64,000 bases of DNA from Streptomyces griseocarneus. GTDB taxonomy: Bacteria > Actinomycetota > Actinomycetes > Streptomycetales > Streptomycetaceae. Positions 33,814 to 44,343 of this stretch are shown here, one piece after another (position 1 is the first letter of the stretch; every line of letters starts with the position of its first letter). The notes under the pieces are model-generated. The model did no database searches, was not told the origin of the DNA, and was given only the letters and a program-made list of their open reading frames with translations. The stretch is from the NCBI RefSeq assembly GCF_014655595.1, contig NZ_BNBL01000004.1:124001-188000 (forward strand), in the 5' to 3' direction. Made by a program: the position numbers and the translations under genes.

Positions 33814-35640
33814 ATGGGCCACTACAAGTCGAATCTCCGCGACATCGAGTTCAACCTCTTCGAGGTTCTCGGTCGCGACAAGCTGTACGGCACCGGCCCG
33901 TTCGGTGAAATGGACGTCGAGACGGCGAAGAGCGTGCTGTCGGAGATCGCCCGCCTCTCGGAGAACGAGCTGGCCGCCTCCTACGTCGACGCCGACCGCA
34001 ACCCGCCGGTCTTCGACCCGGAGACCAACACCGCTCCCGTCCCGGAGTCCTTCAAGAAGAGCTACCAGGCCTACATGGACGCCGAGTGGTGGCGCCTTGG
34101 CATCCCGGAGGGCATCGGCGGCACCACCACGCCGCGCTCGCTGCTGTGGGGCTTCGCCGAGACGATCCTGGGCTCCAACCCGGCGATCTGGATGTACTCC
34201 TCCGGCCCGGCCTTCGCCGGCGTGCTCTACGCCGAGGGCACCGACGAGCAGAAGAAGATCGCCAAGCTCTCGGTGGACAAGCAGTGGGGCTCCACCATGG
34301 TGCTCACCGAGCCGGACGCCGGCTCGGACGTGGGCGCCGGCCGCACCAAGGCCGTCAAGCAGGAGGACGGCTCCTGGCACATCGAGGGCGTGAAGCGCTT
34401 CATCACCTCCGGTGAGCACGACATGGCGGAGAACATCTTCCACTACGTCCTCGCCCGCCCCGAGGGCCACGGCCCGGGCACCAAGGGCCTGTCCCTCTTC
34501 CTCGTCCCGAAGTACGAGTTCGACTTCGAGACCGGCGAGCTGGGCGCCCGCAACGGCGTCTACGCCACCAACGTCGAGCACAAGATGGGCCTGAAGGCCT
34601 CCAACACGTGCGAGATGACCTTCGGCGACAAGCACCCCGCCAAGGGCTGGCTCATCGGCGAGAAGCACGACGGCATCCGCCAGATGTTCATGATCATCGA
34701 GTTCGCCCGCATGATGGTCGGCACGAAGGCGATCGCCACCCTCTCCACCGGCTACCTCAACGCGCTGGAGTACGCCAAGGAGCGCGTGCAGGGCCCGGAC
34801 CTGGCCAACTTCATGGACAAGACCGCGCCCAAGGTCACCATCACCCACCACCCCGACGTGCGCCGCTCGCTGATGACGCAGAAGGCGTACGCGGAGGGCA
34901 TGCGCGCCCTGGTGCTCTACACCGCCTCGGTCCAGGACGAGATCCTGGTCAAGGAGGCCGCGGGCGAGGACGCCAAGGCCCTGCACGGCCTCAACGACCT
35001 GCTCCTGCCGATCGTCAAGGGCTACGGCTCGGAGAAGTCCTACGAGCAGCTGGCGCAGTCCCTGCAGACCTTCGGCGGCTCCGGGTACCTGCAGGAGTAC
35101 CCGATCGAGCAGTACATCCGCGACTCGAAGATCGACACCCTCTACGAGGGCACCACGGCCATCCAGGGCCAGGACTTCTTCTTCCGGAAGATCGTCCGCG
35201 ACCAGGGCCAGGCCCTGACCACGCTCTCCGAGGAGATCAAGAAGTTCCTCGCCGAGGCCGCGGGCGGCGAGGAGCTGGCCGAGGCCCGCGAGAAGCTCGC
35301 CAAGGCCGCGGTGGACCTCGAGGGCATCGTCAGCGCCATGCTGACCGACCTCGCCGCCACCGAGAAGGACGTCAAGTCCATCTACAAGGTGGGCCTGAAC
35401 ACCACCCGCCTGCTGATGGCCTCCGGTGACGTCGTCGTCGGCTACCTGCTCCTCAAGGGCGCGGCCGTGGCCGCCGAGAAGCTGCCGGCCGCCTCCTCCA
35501 AGGACAAGGCCTTCTACGAGGGCAAGATCGCGGCGGCGAAGTTCTTCGCCCACACGGTCCTGCCGGTCGTGGCCGTCGAGCGCTCGCTCGCCGAGGCGGT
35601 CGACCAGTCGCTGATGGAGCTGGACGAGGCCGCCTTCTAG
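33814..35640 (+). CDS. Long acyl-CoA dehydrogenase (FadE5-like)
   Basis: The product has 608 residues from the ATG at 33814. An extension to 33682 reads through the promoter. It has the acyl-CoA dehydrogenase N-terminal and middle domains ([17 protein letters not shown] as the flavin/substrate strand), the helical domain with the catalytic Glu in [16 protein letters not shown], and an extra C-terminal helical domain of about 130 residues as in the large FadE5/VLCAD-like enzymes. It catalyses the first, FAD-dependent step of fatty-acid beta-oxidation. Confidence 0.9.
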   Translation: MGHYKSNLRDIEFNLFEVLGRDKLYGTGPFGEMDVETAKSVLSEIARLSENELAASYVDADRNPPVFDPETNTAPVPESFKKSYQAYMDAEWWRLGIPEGIGGTTTPRSLLWGFAETILGSNPAIWMYSSGPAFAGVLYAEGTDEQKKIAKLSVDKQWGSTMVLTEPDAGSDVGAGRTKAVKQEDGSWHIEGVKRFITSGEHDMAENIFHYVLARPEGHGPGTKGLSLFLVPKYEFDFETGELGARNGVYATNVEHKMGLKASNTCEMTFGDKHPAKGWLIGEKHDGIRQMFMIIEFARMMVGTKAIATLSTGYLNALEYAKERVQGPDLANFMDKTAPKVTITHHPDVRRSLMTQKAYAEGMRALVLYTASVQDEILVKEAAGEDAKALHGLNDLLLPIVKGYGSEKSYEQLAQSLQTFGGSGYLQEYPIEQYIRDSKIDTLYEGTTAIQGQDFFFRKIVRDQGQALTTLSEEIKKFLAEAAGGEELAEAREKLAKAAVDLEGIVSAMLTDLAATEKDVKSIYKVGLNTTRLLMASGDVVVGYLLLKGAAVAAEKLPAASSKDKAFYEGKIAAAKFFAHTVLPVVAVERSLAEAVDQSLMELDEAAF

Positions 35641-35674
35641 TCCGCTTCCGGACCGCCGGAATCCACTCACGCGA

Positions 35675-35718
35675 AGGGCAGGAGCCGGGCGCCGAAAGGA
35701 CCGCCCGGCTCTTGCCCT
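35675..35718 (+). terminator. Terminator of the acyl-CoA dehydrogenase gene
   Basis: A 17-bp stem with one mismatch (AGGGCAGGAGCCGGGCG against CGCCCGGCTCTTGCCCT) starts 35 bp after the stop and ends 18 bp before the next gene. Confidence 0.8.
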
Positions 35719-35736
35719 GATCCCTATCCTGAGGCC

Positions 35737-37029
35737 ATGAGCTCTGCGCACCGCTTCGACCGCGGCCACACCGACGACCTGATGACCTTCCTCGCGGCCA
35801 GCCCGTCGCCGTACCACGCGGTGGCCAACACCGCCGAGCGGCTGGAGAAGGCCGGTTTCCGCCAGGTCGCGGAGACCGACTCCTGGGACGCACAGGCCGG
35901 CGGCAAGTACGTGACGCGTGGCGGCGCCGTCATCGCCTGGTACGTCCCCGAAGGGGCCACCGCCGCCACCCCGTTCCGCATCATCGGGGCCCACACCGAC
36001 TCCCCCAACCTCCGCGTCAAGCCACTGCCGGACACCGGCGCGCACGGCTGGCGCCAGGTGGCCGTCGAGCTCTACGGCGGCACGCTCCTCAACACCTGGC
36101 TCGACCGCGACCTCGGCCTCTCCGGCCGGGTCACGCTGCGCGACGGCAGCGACCACCTCGTCAACGTCGACCGGCCCCTGCTGCGCGTCCCCCAGCTCGC
36201 CGTGCACCTCGACCGGACCGTCAACCAGGACGGCCTCAAGCTCGACAAGCAGCGCCACATGACGCCCATCTGGGGCCTGGGCGAGGTCACCGAGGGCGAC
36301 CTCATCCGCTTCGTCGCGGAGGAAGCCGGCCTGGAGGCCGGGCAGATCAGCGGCTGGGACCTGATGGTGCACAGCGTCGAGGCGCCCGCCTACCTCGGTC
36401 GCGACCGCGAGCTGCTGGCCGGCCCCCGCATGGACAACCTCCTGTCGGTGCACGCCGGTCTGGCCGCGCTGACCACCGCCATCGGCTCCGAGGGCCTGCC
36501 GTACATCCCGGTGCTGGCGGCGTTCGACCACGAGGAGAACGGCAGCCAGTCCGACACCGGCGCCGAAGGCCCCCTGCTCGGCAACGTCCTGGAGCGCTCG
36601 GTCTTCGCGCGCGGCGGTACGTACGAGGACAAGGCACGCGCCTTCGCCGGCACCATCTGCCTCTCCTCCGACACCGGCCACGCCGTGCACCCCAACTACG
36701 CCGAGCGCCACGAGCCGGGCCACCACCCGATGCCCAACGGCGGCCCCCTGCTGAAGGTCAACGTCAACCAGCGCTACGCCACCGACGGCAGCGGCCGGGC
36801 CGTCTTCGCCGCCGCCTGCGAGCGGGCCGGCGTGCCGATGCAGCACTTCGTGTCGAACAACTCCGTCCCCTGCGGCACCACCATCGGCCCCATCACGGCC
36901 GCCCGCCACGGCATCGCCACCGTGGACATCGGCGTGGCCATCCTGTCGATGCACTCCGCGCGCGAACTGTGCGGCGCCGACGACCCGTACCTCCTCGCCG
37001 CCGCGCTCACCGCCTTCCTCGAGGGCTGA
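35737..37029 (+). CDS. apeB: M18-family aspartyl aminopeptidase
   Basis: The 430-residue cytosolic co-catalytic zinc aminopeptidase has the M18 metal-site segments [32 protein letters not shown] and [12 protein letters not shown], the last carrying a metal His. Family length and domain order (catalytic with inserted dimerisation domain) are normal. M18 enzymes remove N-terminal Asp/Glu or other residues from peptides. Confidence 0.92.
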   Translation: MSSAHRFDRGHTDDLMTFLAASPSPYHAVANTAERLEKAGFRQVAETDSWDAQAGGKYVTRGGAVIAWYVPEGATAATPFRIIGAHTDSPNLRVKPLPDTGAHGWRQVAVELYGGTLLNTWLDRDLGLSGRVTLRDGSDHLVNVDRPLLRVPQLAVHLDRTVNQDGLKLDKQRHMTPIWGLGEVTEGDLIRFVAEEAGLEAGQISGWDLMVHSVEAPAYLGRDRELLAGPRMDNLLSVHAGLAALTTAIGSEGLPYIPVLAAFDHEENGSQSDTGAEGPLLGNVLERSVFARGGTYEDKARAFAGTICLSSDTGHAVHPNYAERHEPGHHPMPNGGPLLKVNVNQRYATDGSGRAVFAAACERAGVPMQHFVSNNSVPCGTTIGPITAARHGIATVDIGVAILSMHSARELCGADDPYLLAAALTAFLEG

Positions 37030-37100
37030 CACGCCGCCCCCCGCCCGGGCGGGGGCTGATATACACAGCCCGACAACTCGAACGTCCCACCGGGGGAAGC

Positions 37101-37742
37101 ATGACCACTCGCACCCTGCGGATCGCCGCCGCCGCGCTCACGGCCGTGGCCGCCCTCACCCTCACCGCCTGCGGCGGCTCCGACGCCAAGGAGGACAAGG
37201 CGAAGGGCGAGGAGCAGGCGTCCATGGCCCCGGGGGACGGGGCCGAGGGAGACGGGGCCGAGGGCAGCGACGGCGGTGACGACTCGGCCGGCGACACGGG
37301 CAAGCCGCGGAACAAGGGCGACGCCTGCGCACCGGACTCCGTCAAGGTCGAGGTCAAGGCGGTGAAGTCGCCCGTCAACCACGTGCTGCTGGTGGCGACG
37401 AACACCTCGAAGTCGCCCTGCTTCGCCTACGGCTTCCCGTTCCTGCGCTTCGACCAGGACCAGGCCACGGCCGGCGTGGTCGAGGAGAGCCGGCCGCAGG
37501 ACCGCGTCAGCCTCGCCCCCGGCAAGTCCGCCTACGCCGGCGTCCGCGTCTCCGCCGCCGACGGCTCGGGCGGCAAGGGCCGCGACGCCCGGGAGGTCTC
37601 GGTCACCTTCCAGCAGGCGAAGGGCGACCCCATCGAGGGCAGCCCGTCCCAGGCGTCCCTGCCGGACGGGAAGCTGCACATCGACGACTCGGCCCGCACC
37701 TCGTACTGGCTGAACGACGAGGCCGCCGCGCTCAAGTGGTAG
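37101..37742 (+). CDS. DUF4232-type lipoprotein
   Basis: The product has 213 residues. The signal peptide ends in the lipobox LTAC at about residues 22-25, followed by a Gly/Asp/Glu-rich linker. The C-terminal domain (about 75-213) with DSVKVEVKAV, HVLLVATNTSKSPCF and LAPGKSAYAGVRV is the beta-sandwich DUF4232. It is anchored to the outer face of the membrane and its role is unknown. It follows apeB by 71 bp. Confidence 0.82.
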   Translation: MTTRTLRIAAAALTAVAALTLTACGGSDAKEDKAKGEEQASMAPGDGAEGDGAEGSDGGDDSAGDTGKPRNKGDACAPDSVKVEVKAVKSPVNHVLLVATNTSKSPCFAYGFPFLRFDQDQATAGVVEESRPQDRVSLAPGKSAYAGVRVSAADGSGGKGRDAREVSVTFQQAKGDPIEGSPSQASLPDGKLHIDDSARTSYWLNDEAAALKW

Positions 37743-37858
37743 CCGCGGTGGCGGCCCCGGCGTGAGGGGGACGTGGTTCGCGGCGCCGGGCGGGGGTACC
37801 CGCCCTGTGCCCGGCCGGTTACGCCGGTAGGGGCCGACCACGTCTGGAGGCGTTTCCC

Positions 37859-38083
37859 ATGGGAATGGGATGGTGCATTGGTCTGATCGCGGCGGGCGGC
37901 ATCCTCACCTTCGCGGTCGACTGGCAGATCGACGGCATGAACATCACGCTGGTGGGCCTGATCCTCATGGCGGCCGGCCTGCTGGGGCTGAGCGCCTACG
38001 TGAGCGTGTTCAAGCGCCGCAGGATGCAGCCACCGCCCCCGGCGGCCCGCGTCGTGGAGGAGGACCACCGGATCACCCGCTGA
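37859..38083 (+). CDS. DUF6458-family small membrane protein
   Basis: The product has 74 residues with a GGAGG ribosome-binding site. Two transmembrane helices (about 4-20 and 30-50) and a basic tail FKRRRMQ followed by an acidic end are visible. GILTFAVDWQIDGMNITLVGLIL is the family pattern. The function is unknown. It is convergent with the thioredoxin/NHL gene. Confidence 0.72.
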   Translation: MGMGWCIGLIAAGGILTFAVDWQIDGMNITLVGLILMAAGLLGLSAYVSVFKRRRMQPPPPAARVVEEDHRITR

Positions 38084-38109
38084 GCTGATCCGGTGCCCCC
38101 CTCAGCCGC

Positions 38110-39951
38110 TCAGGCGTCGAGGCCCGCCAGGACCAGCGGCAGCCGCGCCGCCCCGGCCTCGACGACCCGCACCGGAACTCCCCAGTCCTGCTGGTGGACA
38201 TGGCAGGCGGGGTACTCGTTGGCCGGGTCGTCGTCGCACGACGCCGCCATCGCGGAGACGTGCAGCACCCCTTCGGTCACCCCGTCGGCGAGCACCAGCT
38301 CACGGCTCAGGTCCGTGCCCTGGCCGGCGCCGTCCGCGAGGAGGCCGGGCGGCGTGGAGCTGACCAGCAGGCGCGTCGAGGGACCGTAGCGGGTGTCGAG
38401 CTTCTGCCCGGCCGGCGCCTGGAAGACCACGTCCAGCACCAGCTTCCCCGGAGCGATCTCCGTGGCCTCCCGCTGCGTACGGTGGGCCACGGACTCCACG
38501 CGCACGGCCTCCTCCGGAAGCCGCAGCCGCGTCAGCCGGTGCCGCGCCGACTCGACGACCACGATGTCCTCGCCGACGAGGACCGCGTCCGAGGGCTCCC
38601 GCAGATCGGTGGCGAGCGTCGTCACCTGGCCCGTCGCCGGGTCGTAGCGGCGCAGCGCGTGGTTGTAGGTGTCGCTGACGGCGACGGAGCCGTCGGGCAG
38701 CGCGGTCACGCCGAGCGGGTGCTGGAGCAGCGCCTGGCCGGCGTCGCCGTCACGGTGCCCGAAGTCGAACAGGCCCGCGCCCACGGCCGTACGGACCGCG
38801 AAGCCGTCCCCGTCGGCCTCCACGTAGCGCAGCGCCGACGTCTCGGAGTCGGCGAGCCACAGCCGGTCCCCGGCCGCCGCGAGGCCGGAGGGCTGGGCGA
38901 ACCACGCCTCGGCGGCCGGGCCGTCGACCAGTCCCTCGTTGGTCGTGCCGGCCGCCACCCCGACGGTGGCGGTGGCGGGGTCGTACGTCCACAGCTGGTG
39001 CACGCCCGCCATGGCGATCCACACCCGGTCCGCGAACCAGGCCACGTCCCACGGCGAGGAGAGGTCCACCTCGCGGGCGGGGCCCGACGTGGCCGAGCCC
39101 TGCCACCACTGCCGCCCGGTGCCGGCGACGGTCGCCACGGCCTGGGTGGCGGGGTCGTAGACGCGCAGCGCGTGGTTGACGGTGTCCGCGACGATCACCG
39201 TGCCGTCGGGGAGCAGGGCGAGGCCCTGGGGCTCGCTGAAGCTCGGGGGGCTGTCGGTGAAGCCGCGCTCGCCGGTGCCCACGCGGCGGACGACGGTCTC
39301 GCCGTCGGCCTCCAGCTCCACCAGCTGGTGGCGGGTGGAGTCGGAGACGAGGTAGTTGCCGCTCGGCAGCAGGACGGCCTTGCCGGGGAAGCGCAGGTCG
39401 GTGGCGACGGGCTCGGGGGCGACGTACGGGCCGTCGCCGCGCCGCAGGGTGCCCTTGGCCTCGTGGGCGGCCTCCAGCTCGGCGACCAGCTTCGCGAGGG
39501 CGTGGGCGTGGCCCTCGCCCGCGTGCTGGGCGACGACGTAGCCCTCGGGGTCGATGACGACCAGCGTGGGCCAGGCGCGGACGGCGTACTGCTTCCAGGT
39601 GGCGAGCTCGGGGTCGTCGAGGACGGGGTGGTGGACCTCGTAGCGCTCGACGGCGTCGACGACGGCCTGGTGGTCGGCCTCGTGGACGAACTTCGGCGAG
39701 TGCACGCCGACGATCACCACGGTGTCGCGGTGCGCCTCCTCGAGCTCGCGCAGCTCGTCGAGGACGTGCAGGCAGTTCACGCAGCAGAACGTCCAAAAAT
39801 CCAAGATCAAAATGCGACCTCGGAAGTCGGCAAGCTTCAGATCCTTGCCGCCGGTGTTGAGCCACCCCCCTTTGCCGATCAGCTCGGGAGCACGGACACG
39901 GGCACGGTGGGGCGCAGACGCGGGAGGGTGCGCCGAGGCAGCATCGTTCAT
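38110..39951 (-). CDS. Thioredoxin-like protein with NHL repeats
   Basis: The product has 613 residues. Residues about 20-165 form a thioredoxin-like domain with the redox motif CCVNC in FWTFCCVNCLHVLDELRE. Residues about 170-500 are an NHL beta-propeller, with repeats such as LPSGNYLVSDSTRHQLVELE, LLPDGTVIVADTVNHALRVY and LPDGSVAVSDTYNHALRRY. No signal peptide is visible. The architecture resembles mammalian NHLRC2. It is probably a cytosolic thiol-redox protein, but the substrate is unknown. Confidence 0.85.
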   Translation of the reverse strand: MNDAASAHPPASAPHRARVRAPELIGKGGWLNTGGKDLKLADFRGRILILDFWTFCCVNCLHVLDELRELEEAHRDTVVIVGVHSPKFVHEADHQAVVDAVERYEVHHPVLDDPELATWKQYAVRAWPTLVVIDPEGYVVAQHAGEGHAHALAKLVAELEAAHEAKGTLRRGDGPYVAPEPVATDLRFPGKAVLLPSGNYLVSDSTRHQLVELEADGETVVRRVGTGERGFTDSPPSFSEPQGLALLPDGTVIVADTVNHALRVYDPATQAVATVAGTGRQWWQGSATSGPAREVDLSSPWDVAWFADRVWIAMAGVHQLWTYDPATATVGVAAGTTNEGLVDGPAAEAWFAQPSGLAAAGDRLWLADSETSALRYVEADGDGFAVRTAVGAGLFDFGHRDGDAGQALLQHPLGVTALPDGSVAVSDTYNHALRRYDPATGQVTTLATDLREPSDAVLVGEDIVVVESARHRLTRLRLPEEAVRVESVAHRTQREATEIAPGKLVLDVVFQAPAGQKLDTRYGPSTRLLVSSTPPGLLADGAGQGTDLSRELVLADGVTEGVLHVSAMAASCDDDPANEYPACHVHQQDWGVPVRVVEAGAARLPLVLAGLDA

Positions 39952-40046
39952 GCTTCAAGCTTGCCAGCCGCCCGTGAACGCCAGGTCACGTCCGCACGAC
40001 ACCATCGGCTGTCCGCCTAAGGTAATGGGCTTCGGCCGTTATTCCA

Positions 40047-41224
40047 TCACTTTGTCACCCTGCTGACTCCGCCCCGGGCACCGTCTCTCGTCGCCCAGAC
40101 GATCCGGCAGCGCTCGTCACCGTCGAACCTGACGCCCACCTTCCCGCGCCGGACTTCTACGCGGTCAATCGCGAGGCCAAGGCGCTCGCGCCTGCCGGCC
40201 GCATCGTCGGCTTCCCGGGCTTCACGCAGAAGTCCGGCATCCAGGAGCGGGGAGATGTCAGCGAAAGGAGTCGGCATCCGCAGCAGATCCGCGCGCAGCC
40301 CCTCGACACGAATACGAAGTCGTCCGGCGAGTCGGTTGTACCGGTCAATGGCGTCTGCGCCATCGAACTCGCCGCGGACGTACCTGGCCTCCTCCAGGTC
40401 CGCCAGCCGGGCCTCTTCGTCCTCGATTTCCGCCTCGATGGCATCCCGCTTCGCGAACACCTCCGGGTCCTCCCTCTGCACCCAGCGCTCTGCGGCATGA
40501 GCCCGGCGAAGGCCGGTGAGCGAATGAGCTGCATGACGCTGGACGAGTTCCACTCGCCTCCGCGGGCCGACTCCACTCCATGCTGGTTCAGCAGCCGGGC
40601 AATGTGGACGAGAGCCTTCCCGGACAACGCTTCGTCAGCGATCAGTCGGGCGTAGACGGCGGTATCGGGGTCGTGGACGAGCTTCTTCGTTTCCGGGTCC
40701 ACCCGCAGTCCGTAAGGCGGCTGCCCACCGATCCACTGCCCCCGCTGGCGTAGGTACCGTTTGGCGCTGCCGACGCGCATCCCCAGATTGCGGGACTCGT
40801 TGCGCGCGAGTTCCGCCAGCTTCACGATGGCGACCCGGGCACTGTCGTTCTTCGTGTCGAGGTCGTCCATGACGGAGACCAGCCGCCCGCCGGCCCTGCC
40901 TATGTCGTCCAGTGCCTTGCCGACCTCGCCGATGCCCTTACGGGAGAGCCGGTCGAGCTTCCAGACGATCAGCACGCCCACGACACCGGCCGTGACGGCT
41001 GTGATCGCCGCGTCGAACCCCTTGCGGCTGACGTTCTTGTAGCCGGAACGTCCACGGTCGATGTGGACCTTGCGGACGGTCAGTCCGTTGCGCTCCGCCC
41101 ATGCCCGGCAGTCGGCTTCCTGACGGTCGATCGCGGTCTTGCCCTCCCGGTCCGGGGACAGGCGCACGCACAGGTCAGCAGTGGCGTGTTGGTGCACGTC
41201 TCCACGCTGGCCAGGAGTGCGCAC
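40047..41224 (-). pseudogene. Decayed large serine recombinase (integrase) with deletion and frameshift
   Basis: The first frame has an apparently intact N-terminal resolvase domain (Ser in CVRLSPDR, VWKLDRLSRKG, Arg-rich helix) and recombinase domain down to VMQLIRSPAFAGLMP. There the reading frame shifts. Family-like sequence resumes in another frame as RWVQREDPEVFAKRD and continues as a coiled coil to VGVRFDGDERCRIVWATR. The zinc-ribbon region normally between them, about 150-200 residues, is absent. No phage or conjugation genes adjoin. It is a remnant of an integrated element sitting between the thioredoxin/NHL and nitrilase genes. Confidence 0.82.
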
Positions 41225-41260
41225 ATTGGTTCACGAAATCCAGAAATCGAGAATACGGAC

Positions 41261-42037
41261 TTAACGTCCGAGCACCCGGTCCTTCAGCGCCGGGAACTCC
41301 TCGCGGATCTTCGCCACCCGGGCGGTGTCGAGGTCGGCGGTGAGGATCTCCTCGTCGTGGCCCGCCTCGGCGAGGACCTCGCCCCAGGGGTCGACGACGA
41401 CGCTGTGGCCGGCCTGGGGCACGCCCGCGTGGGTGCCGGCCGTGCCGCAGGCCAGGACGTAGGCCTGGTTCTCCACCGCGCGGGCGCGGGCGAGCAGGCT
41501 CCAGTGCTCGCGGCGGCGTTCGGGCCAGCCGGCGGGGACGACGAAGGCCGTGGCGCCGGCGTCGGTCAGGGCGCGGAAGAGTTCGGGGAAGCGCAGGTCG
41601 TAGCAGGTGGCCAGGCCCACGACGGCCTCGGGGAGGCGGGCGGTGACGGGGCGGTCGCCGGCGCCCATCAGGACGGCCTCGCCCTGGTCGAAGCCGAAGC
41701 GGTGGATCTTGCGGTAGGTGCGGACGAGGGCTCCGGTGGGGGAGAAGACGAGCGAGGTGTTGTACATCGCGTCCTCGGCCCGCTCCACGATCGAGCCCGC
41801 GTGCAGCCACACCCCCGTCTCGAGCGCGGCCCGCGACATGACCTCGGCCGTGGGTCCGTCCAGCGGCTCGGCCGCGGCGGCGAAGGACTCGTAGGCGAAG
41901 GCGCCGACCGGCCAGAGCTCGGGGAGCACCACCAGGTCGCTGCCGCGCAGCGACCGGACGAGGCCTGCGGCGCGTTCGCGACGGGCGGCGACGGGCTCGT
42001 CGTCGTCCACACCGAGCTGGATCAAAGAGGCGCGCAC
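41261..42037 (-). CDS. Carbon-nitrogen hydrolase (nitrilase superfamily)
   Basis: Starting from the GTG at 42037 gives 258 residues beginning MRASLIQLGVDDDEP, the usual family N-terminus. The catalytic triad is complete: Glu40 in VVLPELWP, Lys110 in YRKIHRFGF, Cys145 in ATCYDLRFPE. It is close to the omega-amidase/Nit2-like branch that hydrolyses alpha-keto-glutaramate or deaminated glutathione-type amides, but the substrate cannot be read from sequence. It is divergent from the mycothiol-dependent enzyme gene. Confidence 0.85.
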   Translation of the reverse strand: MRASLIQLGVDDDEPVAARRERAAGLVRSLRGSDLVVLPELWPVGAFAYESFAAAAEPLDGPTAEVMSRAALETGVWLHAGSIVERAEDAMYNTSLVFSPTGALVRTYRKIHRFGFDQGEAVLMGAGDRPVTARLPEAVVGLATCYDLRFPELFRALTDAGATAFVVPAGWPERRREHWSLLARARAVENQAYVLACGTAGTHAGVPQAGHSVVVDPWGEVLAEAGHDEEILTADLDTARVAKIREEFPALKDRVLGR

Positions 42038-42180
42038 AGTACCACCACTCTCCGCATGCGTCACACGAAACCTCTGCAGGGACGACCGTCCGCAGCGTAA
42101 CTTAACTGCGGAGAGCCCAGACAGCACTTGCCACCCACGCGCACGCAGCCATCGCCCAGCATCGCCCGAGGGATCCGCCC

Positions 42181-43011
42181 GTGACAGTCCACCCCAGCCT
42201 TCAGCCCGCGATCGACGCCTGGGCGCATTCCATCGAAGCCGTCAACGAGTTGGTCACACCGCTCGCCGAGAGCGACTGGAACCGGGCCACGGAGTGCCCG
42301 GGGTGGTCGGTGCGCGACGTGGTCTCGCACGTCATCGGGGTCGAGTGCGAAATGCTGGGCGAGCCGCGGCCGATCCATACGCTGCCGCGCGATCTGCGCC
42401 ACGTCACCGACGAGTTCTCGCGCTACATCGAGGTGCAGGTCGACGTCCGGCGCTGTCACACGGCGCTGGAGATGACCTCCGAGCTGGAGTACACGATCAT
42501 CCGGCGCCGCCGTCAGCTGCGCAACGAGTCGCGCTCCCCGCAGACGATGATCCGCTGGCCGCTGGGCAGCGGCAGCGAGCGCACCCTCGAACGCACCCTG
42601 GCCGTGCGGGCCTTCGACGTGTGGACCCACGAGCAGGACGTGCGCCGGGCGCTGGGCGTGCCGGGCAATCTGGACTCGCCGGCCGCGCAGATCGCCCGGG
42701 ACGTGCTGCTGACGGCCCTGCCGGACGTGGTCGCGCGGAAGGCGGGGGCCAGGCCGGGGATGACGGCGGCCTTCGACGTGCACGGGCCGCTGGAGTTCCT
42801 GCGGACCGTGCGGGTGGGGCCGCAGGGCAAGGGGACGATCGACGGCAGCGTCTCGCTGGGGCCGACGGTGACGTTCTCGCTGGACTGGGAGACGTACGCC
42901 CGGCTGGCGTGCGGGCGGGTGCGGCCGGAGGCGGTGGCCGACCGCGTCGGGGTCGAGGGGGACCGGCAGCTGGCGGGGGCGATCCTGCGGGAGTTCGCGG
43001 TCACCCCCTGA
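42181..43011 (+). CDS. Maleylpyruvate isomerase-family mycothiol-dependent enzyme
   Basis: The product has 276 residues from a GTG with GAGGGA upstream. The N-terminal DinB/MDMPI metal-binding fold is clear: WNRATECPGWSVRDVVSHVIG carries one His ligand, RAFDVWTHEQDVRRALG carries the others. The C-terminal domain is a sterol-carrier-like fold. Such enzymes use mycothiol as cofactor in isomerisation or detoxification. The exact substrate is unknown. It ends six bases before the convergent MFS gene. Confidence 0.8.
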   Translation: MTVHPSLQPAIDAWAHSIEAVNELVTPLAESDWNRATECPGWSVRDVVSHVIGVECEMLGEPRPIHTLPRDLRHVTDEFSRYIEVQVDVRRCHTALEMTSELEYTIIRRRRQLRNESRSPQTMIRWPLGSGSERTLERTLAVRAFDVWTHEQDVRRALGVPGNLDSPAAQIARDVLLTALPDVVARKAGARPGMTAAFDVHGPLEFLRTVRVGPQGKGTIDGSVSLGPTVTFSLDWETYARLACGRVRPEAVADRVGVEGDRQLAGAILREFAVTP

Positions 43012-43017
43012 CGCGGG

Positions 43018-44343
43018 TCACCCCCTGACGTCGCCCTCCGCCCACACGGGCACGTGGACGGTCGTCACGCGCGAGGCCACGATCCGCTCCCGCTCGCGCC
43101 GCCGGGCCCTGCCCCGCAGCCGCAGGATCTGGGAGAGCCCGAGCGCCTGGAGGACGAACACGGAGGCGAAGGCCACGCGGTAGCTGCCGTCGGTCGCGTC
43201 CAGCAGGACGCCCACGGCCAGCAGCGTGGTCATGCAGGCGACGAAGCCGCCCATGTTGACGATGCCGGAGGCGGTGCCCTGGCGCTCGGGCGGATTGGCG
43301 GGGCGGGCGAAGTCGAAGCCGATCATCGAGGCGGGGCCGCAGGCGCCGAGCACGGCGCACAGCGTGATCAGCAGCCACATCGGGGCGCGCTCCCCCGGCC
43401 AGCCGACGACGGCCGCCCACAGCAGGGCCGTGGCGGCCAGCGTGCCCAGCACCAGCGGCAGGCGCGCCGCGTGGTGGCGGCCGATGATCTGGCCGTAGAC
43501 GAGCCCGACGGCCATGTTCACCAGCACGATCAGCGTGAGCAGCGAGCCCGCCGTCCCCCGGTCGAGCCCCTGGGCCTCGATGAGGAACGGCATCCCCCAC
43601 AGCAGCAGGAAGACCATGGCGGGGAACTGGCTGCTGAAGTGCACCCACAGTCCCAGCCGGGTGCCGGGTTCGCGCCAGGCCAGCAGGATCTGGCGGCGTA
43701 CGAAGCCCTTGCCGGGGCGGGGGCCGGGGGCGGGCTCGTGGCCGTCGGGGTGGTCCTTGAGGAAGGAGAGCATCAGCACGAGGACGACCACGCCCGCCGC
43801 GGCGCTGCCCGCGAAGGTCGCCGTCCAGCCGGCGGTGTGCAGCAGCCGGGCCAGTAGGAGCGTGGAGACGAGGTTGCCCGCCATCCCGAACAGGGCCGCG
43901 ACCTGCGCGATCATCGGGCCGTTGCGGGCGGGGAACCAGCGGGCGCCCAGGCGCAGCACGCTGATGAACGTCATCGCGTCGCCGCAGCCCAGCAGGGCCC
44001 GGCAGGCCAGGGCGGCGGGGTAGGAGTGGGCGAGGGCGAAGCCGAGCTGTCCGGCGGTGAACAGGACGATGCCCAGGGCCAGCACCTTCCGGGTGCCCAG
44101 CCGGTCGACCATCAGGCCGACGGGTATCTGCATGCCGGCGTAGACGAGGAGTTGGAGGATGGAGAACGTCGACAGGGCGGAGGCGCTGATGTGGAAGCGC
44201 TCGGCGGCGTCGAGGCCGGCGACGCCCAGGCTGGTGCGGAAGATGATCGCGACGAAGTAGACGGCGACGCCGATTCCCCAGACGGCCACGGCCCGGCGGC
44301 CGCCGGGTGGGTCGCCGGGCAGTGTTGTCGGGGCTTGGCTCAT
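43018..44343 (-). CDS. Major facilitator superfamily transporter
   Basis: The product has 441 residues with 12 predicted transmembrane helices. The family loop motif after helix 2 reads GLMVDRLGTRKVL, and the second half has the matching loop YGQIIGRHHAARL. The N-terminus (FRTSLGVAGLDAAERFHISASALST) resembles the nitrate/sugar-phosphate-type MFS group. The start ATG overlaps the GntR stop by four bases, so the pair is one transcript and the regulator probably controls its own transporter. The substrate is unknown. Confidence 0.85.
   Translation of the reverse strand: MSQAPTTLPGDPPGGRRAVAVWGIGVAVYFVAIIFRTSLGVAGLDAAERFHISASALSTFSILQLLVYAGMQIPVGLMVDRLGTRKVLALGIVLFTAGQLGFALAHSYPAALACRALLGCGDAMTFISVLRLGARWFPARNGPMIAQVAALFGMAGNLVSTLLLARLLHTAGWTATFAGSAAAGVVVLVLMLSFLKDHPDGHEPAPGPRPGKGFVRRQILLAWREPGTRLGLWVHFSSQFPAMVFLLLWGMPFLIEAQGLDRGTAGSLLTLIVLVNMAVGLVYGQIIGRHHAARLPLVLGTLAATALLWAAVVGWPGERAPMWLLITLCAVLGACGPASMIGFDFARPANPPERQGTASGIVNMGGFVACMTTLLAVGVLLDATDGSYRVAFASVFVLQALGLSQILRLRGRARRRERERIVASRVTTVHVPVWAEGDVRG

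Noticed and set aside
33793..37032. 1079-codon minus-strand open frame
   Set aside because: Antisense to the acyl-CoA dehydrogenase and aminopeptidase genes, with Val/Gly/Ala/His-rich low-complexity sequence and no domains.
40047..41224. Active prophage or integrative element
   Set aside because: The integrase is broken, and no structural, replication or transfer genes flank it.
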